Both the position numbers and the translations under genes were made by a program. Source: Flagellimonas sp. 389 (GTDB taxonomy: Bacteria; Bacteroidota; Bacteroidia; Flavobacteriales; Flavobacteriaceae). From it: a stretch of DNA of 64,000 bases. Positions 1-7,991 of this stretch are shown piece by piece (position 1 is the first letter of the stretch; every line of letters starts with the position of its first letter). The stretch is taken from the NCBI RefSeq assembly GCF_018449435.1, contig NZ_JAHCMU010000006.1, positions 62,001 through 126,000 of the forward strand, given 5' to 3'. Under the pieces are notes generated by a model, which saw only the letters and a program-made list of their open reading frames with translations, had not been told where the DNA came from and did not search any database.

Positions 1-1011
1 GAAGAAATATTGGTAGGAATCCAGAATGAAGTATGGAGAATTCCTATACTTTTCAACATTGGATTCATACTTGGTTTTTGCCTCTTCAAAAGAATTGGAA
101 CTTTTTAATTCCTTAAGATAGTTGGGTGCATTTTTTAGAATATCCGCCTCGGTAAGCGCTGTTCCCATGTAATAATTATTCAAAAGTCTAGCACTATCCA
201 TCACTAGGTTGTTTTTATCCTTTGGAATTATAGTCCCGGTTTTTGTATTTATGACCACTACGCCACCACTACCTACATTTCCGTAACGAACAGTTCCTGC
301 TGCTGATGCTATAACCGCAATACGTTCTATATTCTGGACATCGATAAAATCAGGGAAATCAGTAAATATTTGACCATCTACATCATAGATAGCCCTTTTG
401 CCCCTGATTAGAACTGTCGCATTACTCGTTTGCGTACTTAAAGCGTTAAACTCTGGACTGCCAGGAATGGTAAGTACTCCGGTAGTAGCGCCCCTTAAAA
501 CAGTAACACCTGCAAATCTACCCCGTAATACCCTGACCAAATCATACTCTCCCTGCAAGAAGTCCTTACTGTCCAATATCCTCATAGAGTAAGAAGCCTT
601 TTCTTTATTCAAATAGCCGAAAGCAGTTTTGATAATATTTGGGTTACTGGCATAATCTATCTCCAACTCCTTTTGACTGTTACGTCTTTTTTTGGTCACG
701 GTTACGTTTTCCAATTTTTCAATTCTAGGAAATAGTTCCAGATTTAGTCTTTTGGTAACATCCTCTACACGAATTTGAACTGGTTCCATTCCTTCTGCAC
801 TATAAAAAAGCACATCTCCCGGTGATGCAGCAATCGTATAATACCCATCCGCATCAGAAGTCGCGGATACATCTTGATTTATGACTTGGATTTTTGCATT
901 TTGGAAAAAATCACCTCCTCCATCAGTTATTTTGCCAGTTATCAATCGTTCTTGTGAAAAACAAATAGTAACGACAAAAAAAGATAGGAAACACGTAAAT
1001 AGTATTTTCAT
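1..1011 (-). CDS. CarboxypepD_reg-like / TonB-plug domain exported protein (partial)
   Basis: Seen: an uninterrupted minus-strand frame of 337 codons from an ATG at 1009-1011 to the window edge, so the C-terminus is missing. Residues 1-19 form a signal peptide ending CFS before Q20. Residues about 22-100 look like a carboxypeptidase-regulatory-like beta domain (ITGKITDGGG, DADGYYTI). Residues about 145-265 resemble the plug domain of outer-membrane TonB receptors (VLIRGKRAIYDVDGQ, then GGVVVINTK). Family knowledge: this pairing starts SusC-like receptors, but stand-alone plug proteins also exist in Bacteroidota. No beta-barrel region is visible, so whether this is a full receptor cannot be decided here. 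Probably exported and associated with the outer membrane. The substrate is unknown. The upstream M24 peptidase gene lies 88 bp away on the same strand. Confidence 0.8.
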   Translation of the reverse strand, partial: MKILFTCFLSFFVVTICFSQERLITGKITDGGGDFFQNAKIQVINQDVSATSDADGYYTIAASPGDVLFYSAEGMEPVQIRVEDVTKRLNLELFPRIEKLENVTVTKKRRNSQKELEIDYASNPNIIKTAFGYLNKEKASYSMRILDSKDFLQGEYDLVRVLRGRFAGVTVLRGATTGVLTIPGSPEFNALSTQTSNATVLIRGKRAIYDVDGQIFTDFPDFIDVQNIERIAVIASAAGTVRYGNVGSGGVVVINTKTGTIIPKDKNNLVMDSARLLNNYYMGTALTEADILKNAPNYLKELKSSNSFEEAKTKYESNVEKYRNSPYFILDSYQYFF

Positions 1012-1099
1012 AGCATGTGGGTTTTAAAGATTATACTTGATTTAGTACAACCAAAAGCTTACATGTTTAAGATACTGAAAGGCAACTATTTAAACAACC

Positions 1100-2446
1100 T
1101 TAATTTCCTAAATGTTCCTTAATTCTGGGGATTAAAAGAAGTTCGGTCTGTCTACCGTTAACATAGCGAAATCCATCTTCGCCATAAAACCCTGCTTCTT
1201 CAAGCATAATTCGAATGTCACGTTTCCATTCTGGAATTGTAATAGTGGTATTTAGCTCTATAGCATAAACTGTATTTGGATTTAAAGGGTAGTTTTCCCC
1301 GTCATCTTTCATCACACCGTCCTGGGCATCCCACATGCCGATTGTAGTACCAGCAGAATGTCCATAGAGCCCAAGCGGATGTGTATAAATTGCCGGACGC
1401 AATCCTGCACCTTTTGCTTCTTGTAACGACTTTGCCAAGATTTGGTTTCCAGTTCTTCCCTTTATCATATTTTGTGTAAGAAAATCTTGGACACGATTTC
1501 CATCTTTCAATCCATCGACCAAGAATTTAGGTGCAGCTTTTTCATTAGGTTTTAGCACATAAGCCAGTTCTTGACAGTCTGTGTTCAAACGTAAATAGGT
1601 TATACCAAAATCGCAATGCAACAAATCTCCCGGTTGAATAATCAAATCATCAGGTCTACCGGAGAATGAATACAAATGTCCTACCAATTCTTCACTGGTT
1701 CGTTGTACATCAACCGTTGGATGAAACCACGTTTCCAATCCCAAATCCGTAACTTTTTGACGCATCCACCACTCTACTTCCGTTGTTGTGGTAACTCCGG
1801 GCGTAATCGTCTTTTCTGAAAACGCTTCAGCAATGATATCATGGGTTATGTCCACCAATTGATTATAGATGACCATCTCCCTATTTATACGTGTCTCAAT
1901 CCAACGGACTGCCAATTGTTCCGCAGATACTACTTTTGATTGTTGCTTTTTTGGCAGGTTGGCCATAAACTCATCATAATCTGTTTTATCCAAACCATCG
2001 GCAATATTATGATCTTTGGAAAAGTTAAGGCCTATTTTTTTGGGGTTTCGTTCTTCTATGAGCTGCATTAAGCGTTTCCATTGATTTGGCTCTTTTTCCT
2101 TATCCCATGCCGATTGAATGCTTTTTCCAACATTATAACGTGCCACGGCCAGTTTATCAATGGAATTCTTGGCCTTGTTCCTGTAAAAAAGTAAAATAGT
2201 CCTTCTGCGGGCATTCAACCATGTCGCAGGTAGCATTGTTTTTAGGACTGGATCCTCATTATACTCTCTGGAAATGAGAATCCACATATCTATTCCCGTA
2301 TCGTCCATAAGTTTCGGAAGCAAATTGTTGAAGCGTTCTTCCAATATCTCGTCCACTACTTTGGCTCGTTCAACTTCTGGTAAAATCTGTTGGGCATATG
2401 CAATGGATGAAACAATACTGAAAAGGCAAAGGATACTTTTTTTCAT
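1100..2446 (-). CDS. Exported M24-family metallopeptidase (Xaa-Pro aminopeptidase-like)
   Basis: 448 residues. Residues 1-18 are a signal peptide (ending IAYA before QQ), so the enzyme should act in the periplasm or outside. The C-terminal half (about 190-445) is a pita-bread M24 domain with all five expected metal ligands visible: D279 (HCDFGI), D290 (NTDCQ), H363 (GHSAG), E397 (AIELNT) and E416/E417 (MLEEAG). The N-terminal part (20-180) resembles the creatinase-like N-domain. Family knowledge: M24 enzymes use two divalent metals to remove N-terminal residues, often before proline. The precise substrate cannot be read from sequence. The next upstream gene (VWA protein) is 180 bp away behind an inverted repeat, so separate transcription is likely. 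Confidence 0.9.
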   Translation of the reverse strand: MKKSILCLFSIVSSIAYAQQILPEVERAKVVDEILEERFNNLLPKLMDDTGIDMWILISREYNEDPVLKTMLPATWLNARRRTILLFYRNKAKNSIDKLAVARYNVGKSIQSAWDKEKEPNQWKRLMQLIEERNPKKIGLNFSKDHNIADGLDKTDYDEFMANLPKKQQSKVVSAEQLAVRWIETRINREMVIYNQLVDITHDIIAEAFSEKTITPGVTTTTEVEWWMRQKVTDLGLETWFHPTVDVQRTSEELVGHLYSFSGRPDDLIIQPGDLLHCDFGITYLRLNTDCQELAYVLKPNEKAAPKFLVDGLKDGNRVQDFLTQNMIKGRTGNQILAKSLQEAKGAGLRPAIYTHPLGLYGHSAGTTIGMWDAQDGVMKDDGENYPLNPNTVYAIELNTTITIPEWKRDIRIMLEEAGFYGEDGFRYVNGRQTELLLIPRIKEHLGN

Positions 2447-2530
2447 GGTGAAAATCTTTACTCTAAAAATACATCATTTCACATAGACAAAAACAAGCTC
2501 TTTAAAAAAGCTACTTGTCATCTTTGTCAG

Positions 2531-2591
2531 GTTGAGTCTGTCGAAACCGATTGTAAATAATCGATAAATTAAACTATTCGACAGGCTCAAT
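2531..2591. repeat. Imperfect inverted repeat (GTCGAA-type) between two exported-protein genes
   Basis: Left arm GTTGAGTCTGTCGAA at 2531-2545 and right arm TTCGACAGGCTCAAT at 2577-2591 are complementary at 13 of 15 positions, with a 31-nt spacer. It lies in the 180-bp gap between the VWA gene stop side and the M24 peptidase gene start. Elements with a core like TTCGACAGGCTCA recur between genes in many flavobacterial genomes; that statement is from general knowledge. There is no T-tract after either arm, so a terminator role is less likely. Confidence 0.55.
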
Positions 2592-2626
2592 ATAACAAAT
2601 GAACACACTTTTTAGACGCTATCTTT

Positions 2627-4726
2627 TTACATACTTTCATTATATGATTTAACAAGCCTTATAAATTCTGTTCTGTACCCCTGGTTATCATTTACAATCC
2701 CGTTTTCGGCAAGATTAATGACATCATCTAAAGATGTATTATTGGTGTACTGGGATTTTCTTAAGTGAAGCCCGAACAACGCCACCGAAGCTGCAAAACT
2801 AAAATCTGGTGAAATAGCGGTTACATGGTCTTTCAATACTTGGTTGATTTCCGTGCTTACGTTTCCATCAGGCTTCTTGTACCTAAATTTGACGGTCAAT
2901 AAGTCATTTGATTCTTCTTTGACCTTTAGATTTGAATATTTTAAATCGTGAACCTTTTTAAGATAGGGACTTTCTACTCCACTAGGAATTATTTCATATA
3001 GTGCTGTTACAGTATGACCACTGCCCAGCTCACCTGCATCCTTGGTATCATCGATAAAATCCTCATCTGCCAACATTCTATTTTCATATCCTATGAGTCG
3101 GTATGCCTTAACTGCTTGTGGATTGAATTCTACTTGAATTTTGACATCCTTGGCTATCGTGTACAGGGTTCCACCAAATTCTTGTCCAAAAACCTTTTGT
3201 GCTTCCTGCATTGTATCGATATATGCGTGGTTGCCATTACCTTTATCCGCCAACTTTTCCATTTTGGAATCTTTATAATTCCCCATACCAAATCCCAAAA
3301 CGGATAAGAACACTCCAGTTTTGCGTTTTTCCTCAATCAATTCGACCATAGCCTTATCGCTTGAGCGTCCTACATTAAAATCACCATCGGTCGCTAGAAT
3401 CACCCGATTGTTTCCGTTCTTAATAAAGTTTTTCTGTGCCAACCTATAGGCAAGTTCTATGCCTGCACCACCAGCCGTTGAACCTCCCGATTCCAAGTTT
3501 TCAATAGCATTTATGATTTTTTCTTTGTTACTACCTCTTGTCGGTGACAAGACCTCTCCAGCTGCACCAGCATAAACCACAATGGCTACCTTATCCTTTT
3601 CACGTAATTGGTTCACCAATAATTTAAAAGCGGATTTTAGGAGCGGCAATTTGTTGGTACTTCCCATTGAACCAGACACATCTATTAAAAAGGTAAGGTT
3701 GGATGGGGGTAATTCGTCATCTGAGTATGATTTGCCCTGCAACCCTATTCTAACCAGTTTGGTGTCTTTGTTCCAAGGAGTGCGCACTACTTCCGTGTTT
3801 ATTGAAAAGGGGTGCTCTGTTGGTTGTGGATACTCATAATTGAAGTAGTTGACCATCTCTTCAATCTTTACAGCATCGATTGGAATCTGTTGCCCATTAT
3901 TGATCATTCGTCTTACATTGCTATACGAAGCTTTATCTACATCAATGGAAAAAGTCGACAACGGGCTTAGGGTAACCTGTTCAAATTTATTTTCAGAGAT
4001 GTGCGCATAGTTTTCATCATTTTCTATATGATAATTGCCCTTTTTGGTCGTGATGACGATACAACCATTTTTAGCAGAAGACCCGAACATCTGTCTTGCT
4101 TTGGCTCCATTGTACACATTTAATTTGTCTATAGCATTGGGGTCGATATTGGCAACAACACTATTGTTCATTTTTTGAATGGGAATCCCATCTACAATAT
4201 ATAAAGGTTCTTTTCCTGCTTTAATTGTGTTAATACCTCTAATTTTTATATTTGGTGCAGTACTGGGGGCAAGGCTTTTATTGGTTATTTGGACACCAGC
4301 TACTTTACCTTGCAAGACTTGCGAAATTGAGTTATGGTATGCTTTCTGTTTTTTTCTCCTTACTTGTGCGGGGGATGGAGCACTTTTTGGTGGAGAAATA
4401 TATGAATCGTATGCTACGATAACAACTTCTTCAAGTGCTTGCGAGTCTTCTTTCATACTAACATTAATGATATTACCAGCACCGATTTTGGCTTTGAAAG
4501 TTTTAAACCCTATATAATTGAATACCAAAGTTTGCCCTTGGTGTGCAGTGATACTATAGTTTCCATCAAAATCGGTCTGGGTTCCTTTTGAAGTTCCTTC
4601 GACCATGACATTTACGCCCGGAAGTGGTTGTTTGGCTTCATCTGTTACCACTCCGGTGATATTTTTCGATTGGGCAGCTACTTGCAGTGTCGATAGAATG
4701 ATAAAAAGAAAGATTAGATTTTTCAT
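2627..4726 (-). CDS. Exported plug-domain / VWA / YfbK-type protein
   Basis: 699 residues with a signal peptide (1-19, ending QVAA). Order of parts: CarboxypepD_reg-like domain about 22-95; short plug-like domain about 125-230 (KIRGINTIKAGKEPLYIVDG); a YfbK-type N-terminal segment about 252-300 (STFSIDVDKASYSNVRRMI); a von Willebrand A domain about 340-520 with an intact MIDAS start D349-x-S351-x-S353 (DVSGSMGS); and a YfbK-type C-terminal domain to the end. Family knowledge: VWA/YfbK proteins are exported or surface proteins of unclear function, and Bacteroidota often add the regulatory and plug modules. There is no beta barrel, so it is not a transporter itself. A metal-dependent adhesive or complex-forming role is inference. 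No operon partner is obvious. Confidence 0.85.
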   Translation of the reverse strand: MKNLIFLFIILSTLQVAAQSKNITGVVTDEAKQPLPGVNVMVEGTSKGTQTDFDGNYSITAHQGQTLVFNYIGFKTFKAKIGAGNIINVSMKEDSQALEEVVIVAYDSYISPPKSAPSPAQVRRKKQKAYHNSISQVLQGKVAGVQITNKSLAPSTAPNIKIRGINTIKAGKEPLYIVDGIPIQKMNNSVVANIDPNAIDKLNVYNGAKARQMFGSSAKNGCIVITTKKGNYHIENDENYAHISENKFEQVTLSPLSTFSIDVDKASYSNVRRMINNGQQIPIDAVKIEEMVNYFNYEYPQPTEHPFSINTEVVRTPWNKDTKLVRIGLQGKSYSDDELPPSNLTFLIDVSGSMGSTNKLPLLKSAFKLLVNQLREKDKVAIVVYAGAAGEVLSPTRGSNKEKIINAIENLESGGSTAGGAGIELAYRLAQKNFIKNGNNRVILATDGDFNVGRSSDKAMVELIEEKRKTGVFLSVLGFGMGNYKDSKMEKLADKGNGNHAYIDTMQEAQKVFGQEFGGTLYTIAKDVKIQVEFNPQAVKAYRLIGYENRMLADEDFIDDTKDAGELGSGHTVTALYEIIPSGVESPYLKKVHDLKYSNLKVKEESNDLLTVKFRYKKPDGNVSTEINQVLKDHVTAISPDFSFAASVALFGLHLRKSQYTNNTSLDDVINLAENGIVNDNQGYRTEFIRLVKSYNESM

Positions 4727-4838
4727 AATTGAAATGGTTTTTTAGATTTAATGCTAACCTACTATCAATCACGTCTGGAAAAAATCGCAAATTAGTTTGA
4801 AGGCGATATTTTAAAGTAACCGTACCTTTTGAATGAGT

Positions 4839-5930
4839 TTAAGCCTGAAGGGCTTCCACAGTTTTAATCCGGTCTATTTTACCACTTTTGGTTTCAACAA
4901 AGGATGGAAATGCGTAGATTTCCTTTGGAATTTCATATTTTCCGATGTCTTCCAAAGCTTCTATTTTCTGAAGTAATTCGGATTTTTCAATGTTCTCCGA
5001 TTCCACAAATAAAACCAATTTTTCTCCCAGAGATACATCAGCAATACCAGTGATGAAAAAACGGCAACCGATCACTTGTGCCAATTTAGCTTCAATTTGT
5101 TCTGGAATCAATTTAATACCACCCGAATTAATGATGGAATCCAATCTCCCCAGCCATCTAAACCTTGACTTGTCCAATAACTCCACAATATCATTGGTGA
5201 CAATTATACCATCGGAAACTTTGGGAGCGTTTATGACCAAGCAATCCCTATCGTCTTTTGAAATTGTTACATTGGGCAATGTTTCAAAATAGGTATCGAC
5301 TGCGCTCGACCTGACTTGAGCCTTACCAATTTTTTTCATTGCAATATGGGTAATGGTCTCGGTCATCCCATACGTCTCAAAAATAGCACTGTCAGTTTGC
5401 TCTAGTTTTTTTTGCAGCGAACTGGATATAGGTGCACCGCCTATGATAATCGTATTAATTTGTGAAAGTTGTGTTATTGACTTTTTGGCCTGCAAAGGAA
5501 CAAGTGCTACAAAATCATATGGCTTATGCAGTAATGCCAATGGTGTTGATGATGGTTCAATATAATCAAGTTCCAAACCTAAGACCATTGCTCTAACCAG
5601 CATCATTTTACCTGCTATACTTTCACAAGGCAGGCAAAGTAGCGATGTATCACCAGCTTTCAAATCAAGATATTTCCCTGTAGCATTGGCAGAATTTACC
5701 ATATGCTCTTTTTGGAGTGTAATTTTTTTTGGTTTCCCAGTTGAACCAGAGGTGAAGACTTCGACTGTTGGTATATCGCTTATCCAATCCAATAAAAAAT
5801 CACCTATCGAATTCTCAAAAGTTTGCCCTTCTTTGATAAGGCTATATCCAATTTCCGATAGTTCCATTTGGAAACACGGAACTCCGTTGAACTTAAAATC
5901 TGGATGTATGTTACGCCACGTTGGATTCAC
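4839..5930 (-). CDS. menE: O-succinylbenzoate--CoA ligase-like AMP-binding enzyme
   Basis: 363 residues, an acyl-adenylate ligase. Visible core motifs: FTSGSTGKPKKI (about 59-70, ATP phosphate loop), ETYGMTETITH (about 190), GRLDSIINSGGIKLIPEQIE (about 260-280) and the C-terminal lysine in TKSGKIDR (K351). It is shorter than the 450-480 residues usual for MenE, mainly at the N-terminus, which is common in Bacteroidota. It should activate O-succinylbenzoate with CoA in the menaquinone pathway. The start is GTG at 5928-5930 and overlaps the end of the upstream CPBP gene by 20 bp, so translation is probably coupled. The order menC, CPBP, menE supports the assignment. Confidence 0.85.
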   Translation of the reverse strand: MNPTWRNIHPDFKFNGVPCFQMELSEIGYSLIKEGQTFENSIGDFLLDWISDIPTVEVFTSGSTGKPKKITLQKEHMVNSANATGKYLDLKAGDTSLLCLPCESIAGKMMLVRAMVLGLELDYIEPSSTPLALLHKPYDFVALVPLQAKKSITQLSQINTIIIGGAPISSSLQKKLEQTDSAIFETYGMTETITHIAMKKIGKAQVRSSAVDTYFETLPNVTISKDDRDCLVINAPKVSDGIIVTNDIVELLDKSRFRWLGRLDSIINSGGIKLIPEQIEAKLAQVIGCRFFITGIADVSLGEKLVLFVESENIEKSELLQKIEALEDIGKYEIPKEIYAFPSFVETKSGKIDRIKTVEALQA

Positions 5931-6849
5931 TTTCAGTAAGGGCTACAAATTCTTCTTTGGTCATAACAGTGCCAAACAGTCTATCTTTCCAGTTATTCCA
6001 TTTATACTTTTTAGAAAACAAAAACAGTAGTATTGGAAAAATCACAAAAACAGGAATTAAGACGTCCCACCCGAGCACTGGTTCAGAAATATCCTTGTAA
6101 ACAGAATTGGTCTGAAAAGCGGTCCATTCTGCAGTAACCAAAAGTGCGGTTATCAAGTTATTGGCAGCATGAAAGCCGAGCGCCAACTCCAATCCCTCGT
6201 CCATTAAGGTCAATATTCCCAGAAAAAATCCGGTCCCTATATAGTAGACCATGATTCCATAGCCTAGTTTTTCCACTTCTGGATTGGCAATATGCATCAC
6301 TCCAAACAAAACCGATGTTATCACTAACGGCACCCATCTGTTTTTAGCCAGAATTCCCAAACCCTGCATCATATGGCCTCGAAACAGATATTCTTCAAAA
6401 CTGGTCTGTAATGGAATCAAAATAATAGCAATAACCGCTAACGCCAAAAACTTGTTCAAATCAAAATTGAGCACATAATCATCTGGGGAAAGGTAAATAT
6501 CAAGTCCAGTCAATAAAATAGTTACACCGCCCCACAATGTGAATGCAAACACTATTCGTTTCCAATCTATTTTCTTTCTAGAAGTCGTTAACGAAGTGAT
6601 GGATTGTTGGTGTACGAGCCAAGTCCATCCTAAAACGACAAACAGCCCTACTGCCAAAGGAGCTAATAGGATTATGAGTACGATATTAGAACCCAATTGG
6701 TCAATAAGTTGCGCCATAGTATCTTCCACACTAATTGGAGAATTTACCGTTGCAATATAGTTTAGTACCATAAAACCAATAAATGCCAATGGAATAACAA
6801 AATACTTCCAAATTCCAATGTTTCCTTTATATCCTTGTTCTATGTACAT
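5911..6849 (-). CDS. CPBP-family intramembrane metalloprotease
   Basis: 312 residues with about eight hydrophobic segments. The family motifs are present: FEEYLFRG (E152, E153, R157), H186 in GVMHIANPE, and GFHAANN (H227, N230). Members of the CPBP/ABI (CAAX protease and bacteriocin-processing) family cleave within the membrane; the substrate here is unknown. Its ATG (6847-6849) overlaps the stop of menC by 10 bp and its own end overlaps menE by 20 bp, so all three form one coupled operon. A direct enzymatic part in menaquinone synthesis is not expected from the family. A role with membrane-bound steps is speculation. Confidence 0.9.
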   Translation of the reverse strand: MYIEQGYKGNIGIWKYFVIPLAFIGFMVLNYIATVNSPISVEDTMAQLIDQLGSNIVLIILLAPLAVGLFVVLGWTWLVHQQSITSLTTSRKKIDWKRIVFAFTLWGGVTILLTGLDIYLSPDDYVLNFDLNKFLALAVIAIILIPLQTSFEEYLFRGHMMQGLGILAKNRWVPLVITSVLFGVMHIANPEVEKLGYGIMVYYIGTGFFLGILTLMDEGLELALGFHAANNLITALLVTAEWTAFQTNSVYKDISEPVLGWDVLIPVFVIFPILLFLFSKKYKWNNWKDRLFGTVMTKEEFVALTESESNVA

Positions 6850-7892
6850 ACTTCCTCTATTATGTTGGTTTTCCAGTTTTTGGCCGATCTATAAAAAAGT
6901 TTACCATCAGATACCTCTAATGGCGATTCAAAATTGTTGGTATATAAACTTCCCGTCCCTAAACCTTGTGGCAGCGTTGTTTTTAGGGTATGCGTCCACT
7001 GTGCTATGGCATTTAGCCCAATATTGCTTTCCAAAGCGCTGGTTACCCACCAACCGATGTCATATTGCTCCGCAAAGTTTATCCACTCTTGGCTAGCTGC
7101 GTAGCCTCCTATTAAGCTTGGTTTTAAAATAATGTACTGCGGCTGTATGGTTTGTAGCAATTTTTCTTTTTCCGTTACAGCTTGTATACCAATTAATTCT
7201 TCATCCAAAGCTATTGGCAGTGGTGTTCTTTCACAAAGCTCCGCCATAGTCTCCCAGTTATTGGGTTTTATAGGTTGTTCAATGGAGTGAATTTGACACT
7301 CTGATAATTTTTGTAATTTTTCTAAAGCACTGGACAACGAAAAAGCACCGTTTGCATCTACACGCAACTCGATTTCATCAACTGTAAAGTTTGCTCGAAT
7401 TGATTTCAGGATTTTAAGTTCGGTTTCAAAATCAATGGCACCGATCTTCATTTTAATGCATTTGAAGCCTTCTTTTAGCTTTTGTTCCAATTGTGATAGC
7501 ATAAAGGCCTCGCTGCCCATCCATATTAATCCGTTTATTAAAACTGGTGACTCTTTTGTAGTAAATGCTGATGGAAATAATTCAAATGGATGATTGGATC
7601 CAAGTGATAAAAATGCTTGTTCCAGACCAAACCGAATGGATGGAAATTCAATAAGTGCTTCCAGTAACTTTCTTTCCCCTAAATGAATATTATCGCATAC
7701 CCATGAAAGTTTTGATTCGTAATCGGGAACGTCATCGATACTGAGGCCTTTTAATAGCCCGCATTCACCTATTCCATAATTTTTAGTGTCCTGTAGTACC
7801 AAAAACCAAGTTTCTTTCTTGGTCATTACGCCTCTAGAAGTGCCACTGGGCGCTTTAAAATTGAGTGTGTACTTAGTGTAGCTAGCTTTCAT
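6840..7892 (-). CDS. menC: o-Succinylbenzoate synthase (enolase superfamily)
   Basis: 350 residues of the muconate-lactonizing/enolase superfamily. The catalytic set expected for o-succinylbenzoate synthase is readable: K147-x-K149 (CIKMKIG), metal ligands D179 (RVDANG), E205 (SIEQP) and D230 (ALDEE), and K257 (ILKPSLIGG). It dehydrates SHCHC (2-succinyl-6-hydroxy-2,4-cyclohexadiene-1-carboxylate), the MenH product, to o-succinylbenzoate. Some family members are racemases, but the neighbouring menE makes the menaquinone role likely. It is the first gene of a menC-CPBP-menE operon, with an ATG start at 7890-7892 and a strong consensus promoter immediately upstream. Confidence 0.9.
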   Translation of the reverse strand: MKASYTKYTLNFKAPSGTSRGVMTKKETWFLVLQDTKNYGIGECGLLKGLSIDDVPDYESKLSWVCDNIHLGERKLLEALIEFPSIRFGLEQAFLSLGSNHPFELFPSAFTTKESPVLINGLIWMGSEAFMLSQLEQKLKEGFKCIKMKIGAIDFETELKILKSIRANFTVDEIELRVDANGAFSLSSALEKLQKLSECQIHSIEQPIKPNNWETMAELCERTPLPIALDEELIGIQAVTEKEKLLQTIQPQYIILKPSLIGGYAASQEWINFAEQYDIGWWVTSALESNIGLNAIAQWTHTLKTTLPQGLGTGSLYTNNFESPLEVSDGKLFYRSAKNWKTNIIEEVCT

Positions 7893-7902
7893 GCAATTGT
7901 TT

Positions 7903-7932
7903 CAAATTTAGGTATATTTTGGGTTATACCAA
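7903..7932 (-). promoter_or_regulatory. Promoter of the menC-CPBP-menE operon
   Basis: On the minus strand: -33 TTG (7930-7932), a 19-nt spacer, then the -7 box TAAATTTG (7903-7910), a full match to the Bacteroidota consensus. Only 10 nt separate the -7 box from the ATG, so the leader should be a few bases long. The spacer contains the perfect palindrome GGTATA-N8-TATACC (7911-7930), a possible operator. Confidence 0.75.
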
Positions 7933-7991
7933 GAAACAATATGCCTTGAGTACATACACACCAAAAAAGGTCTTAAGGGAATTGAAGAAGT

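Noticed and set aside
2475..2483. TTTCACATAG upstream of the M24 gene as another copy of the kinase-promoter element
   Set aside because: It shares only TTTCACA, is reversed relative to the gene, and no matching -7 box lies 28 nt away.
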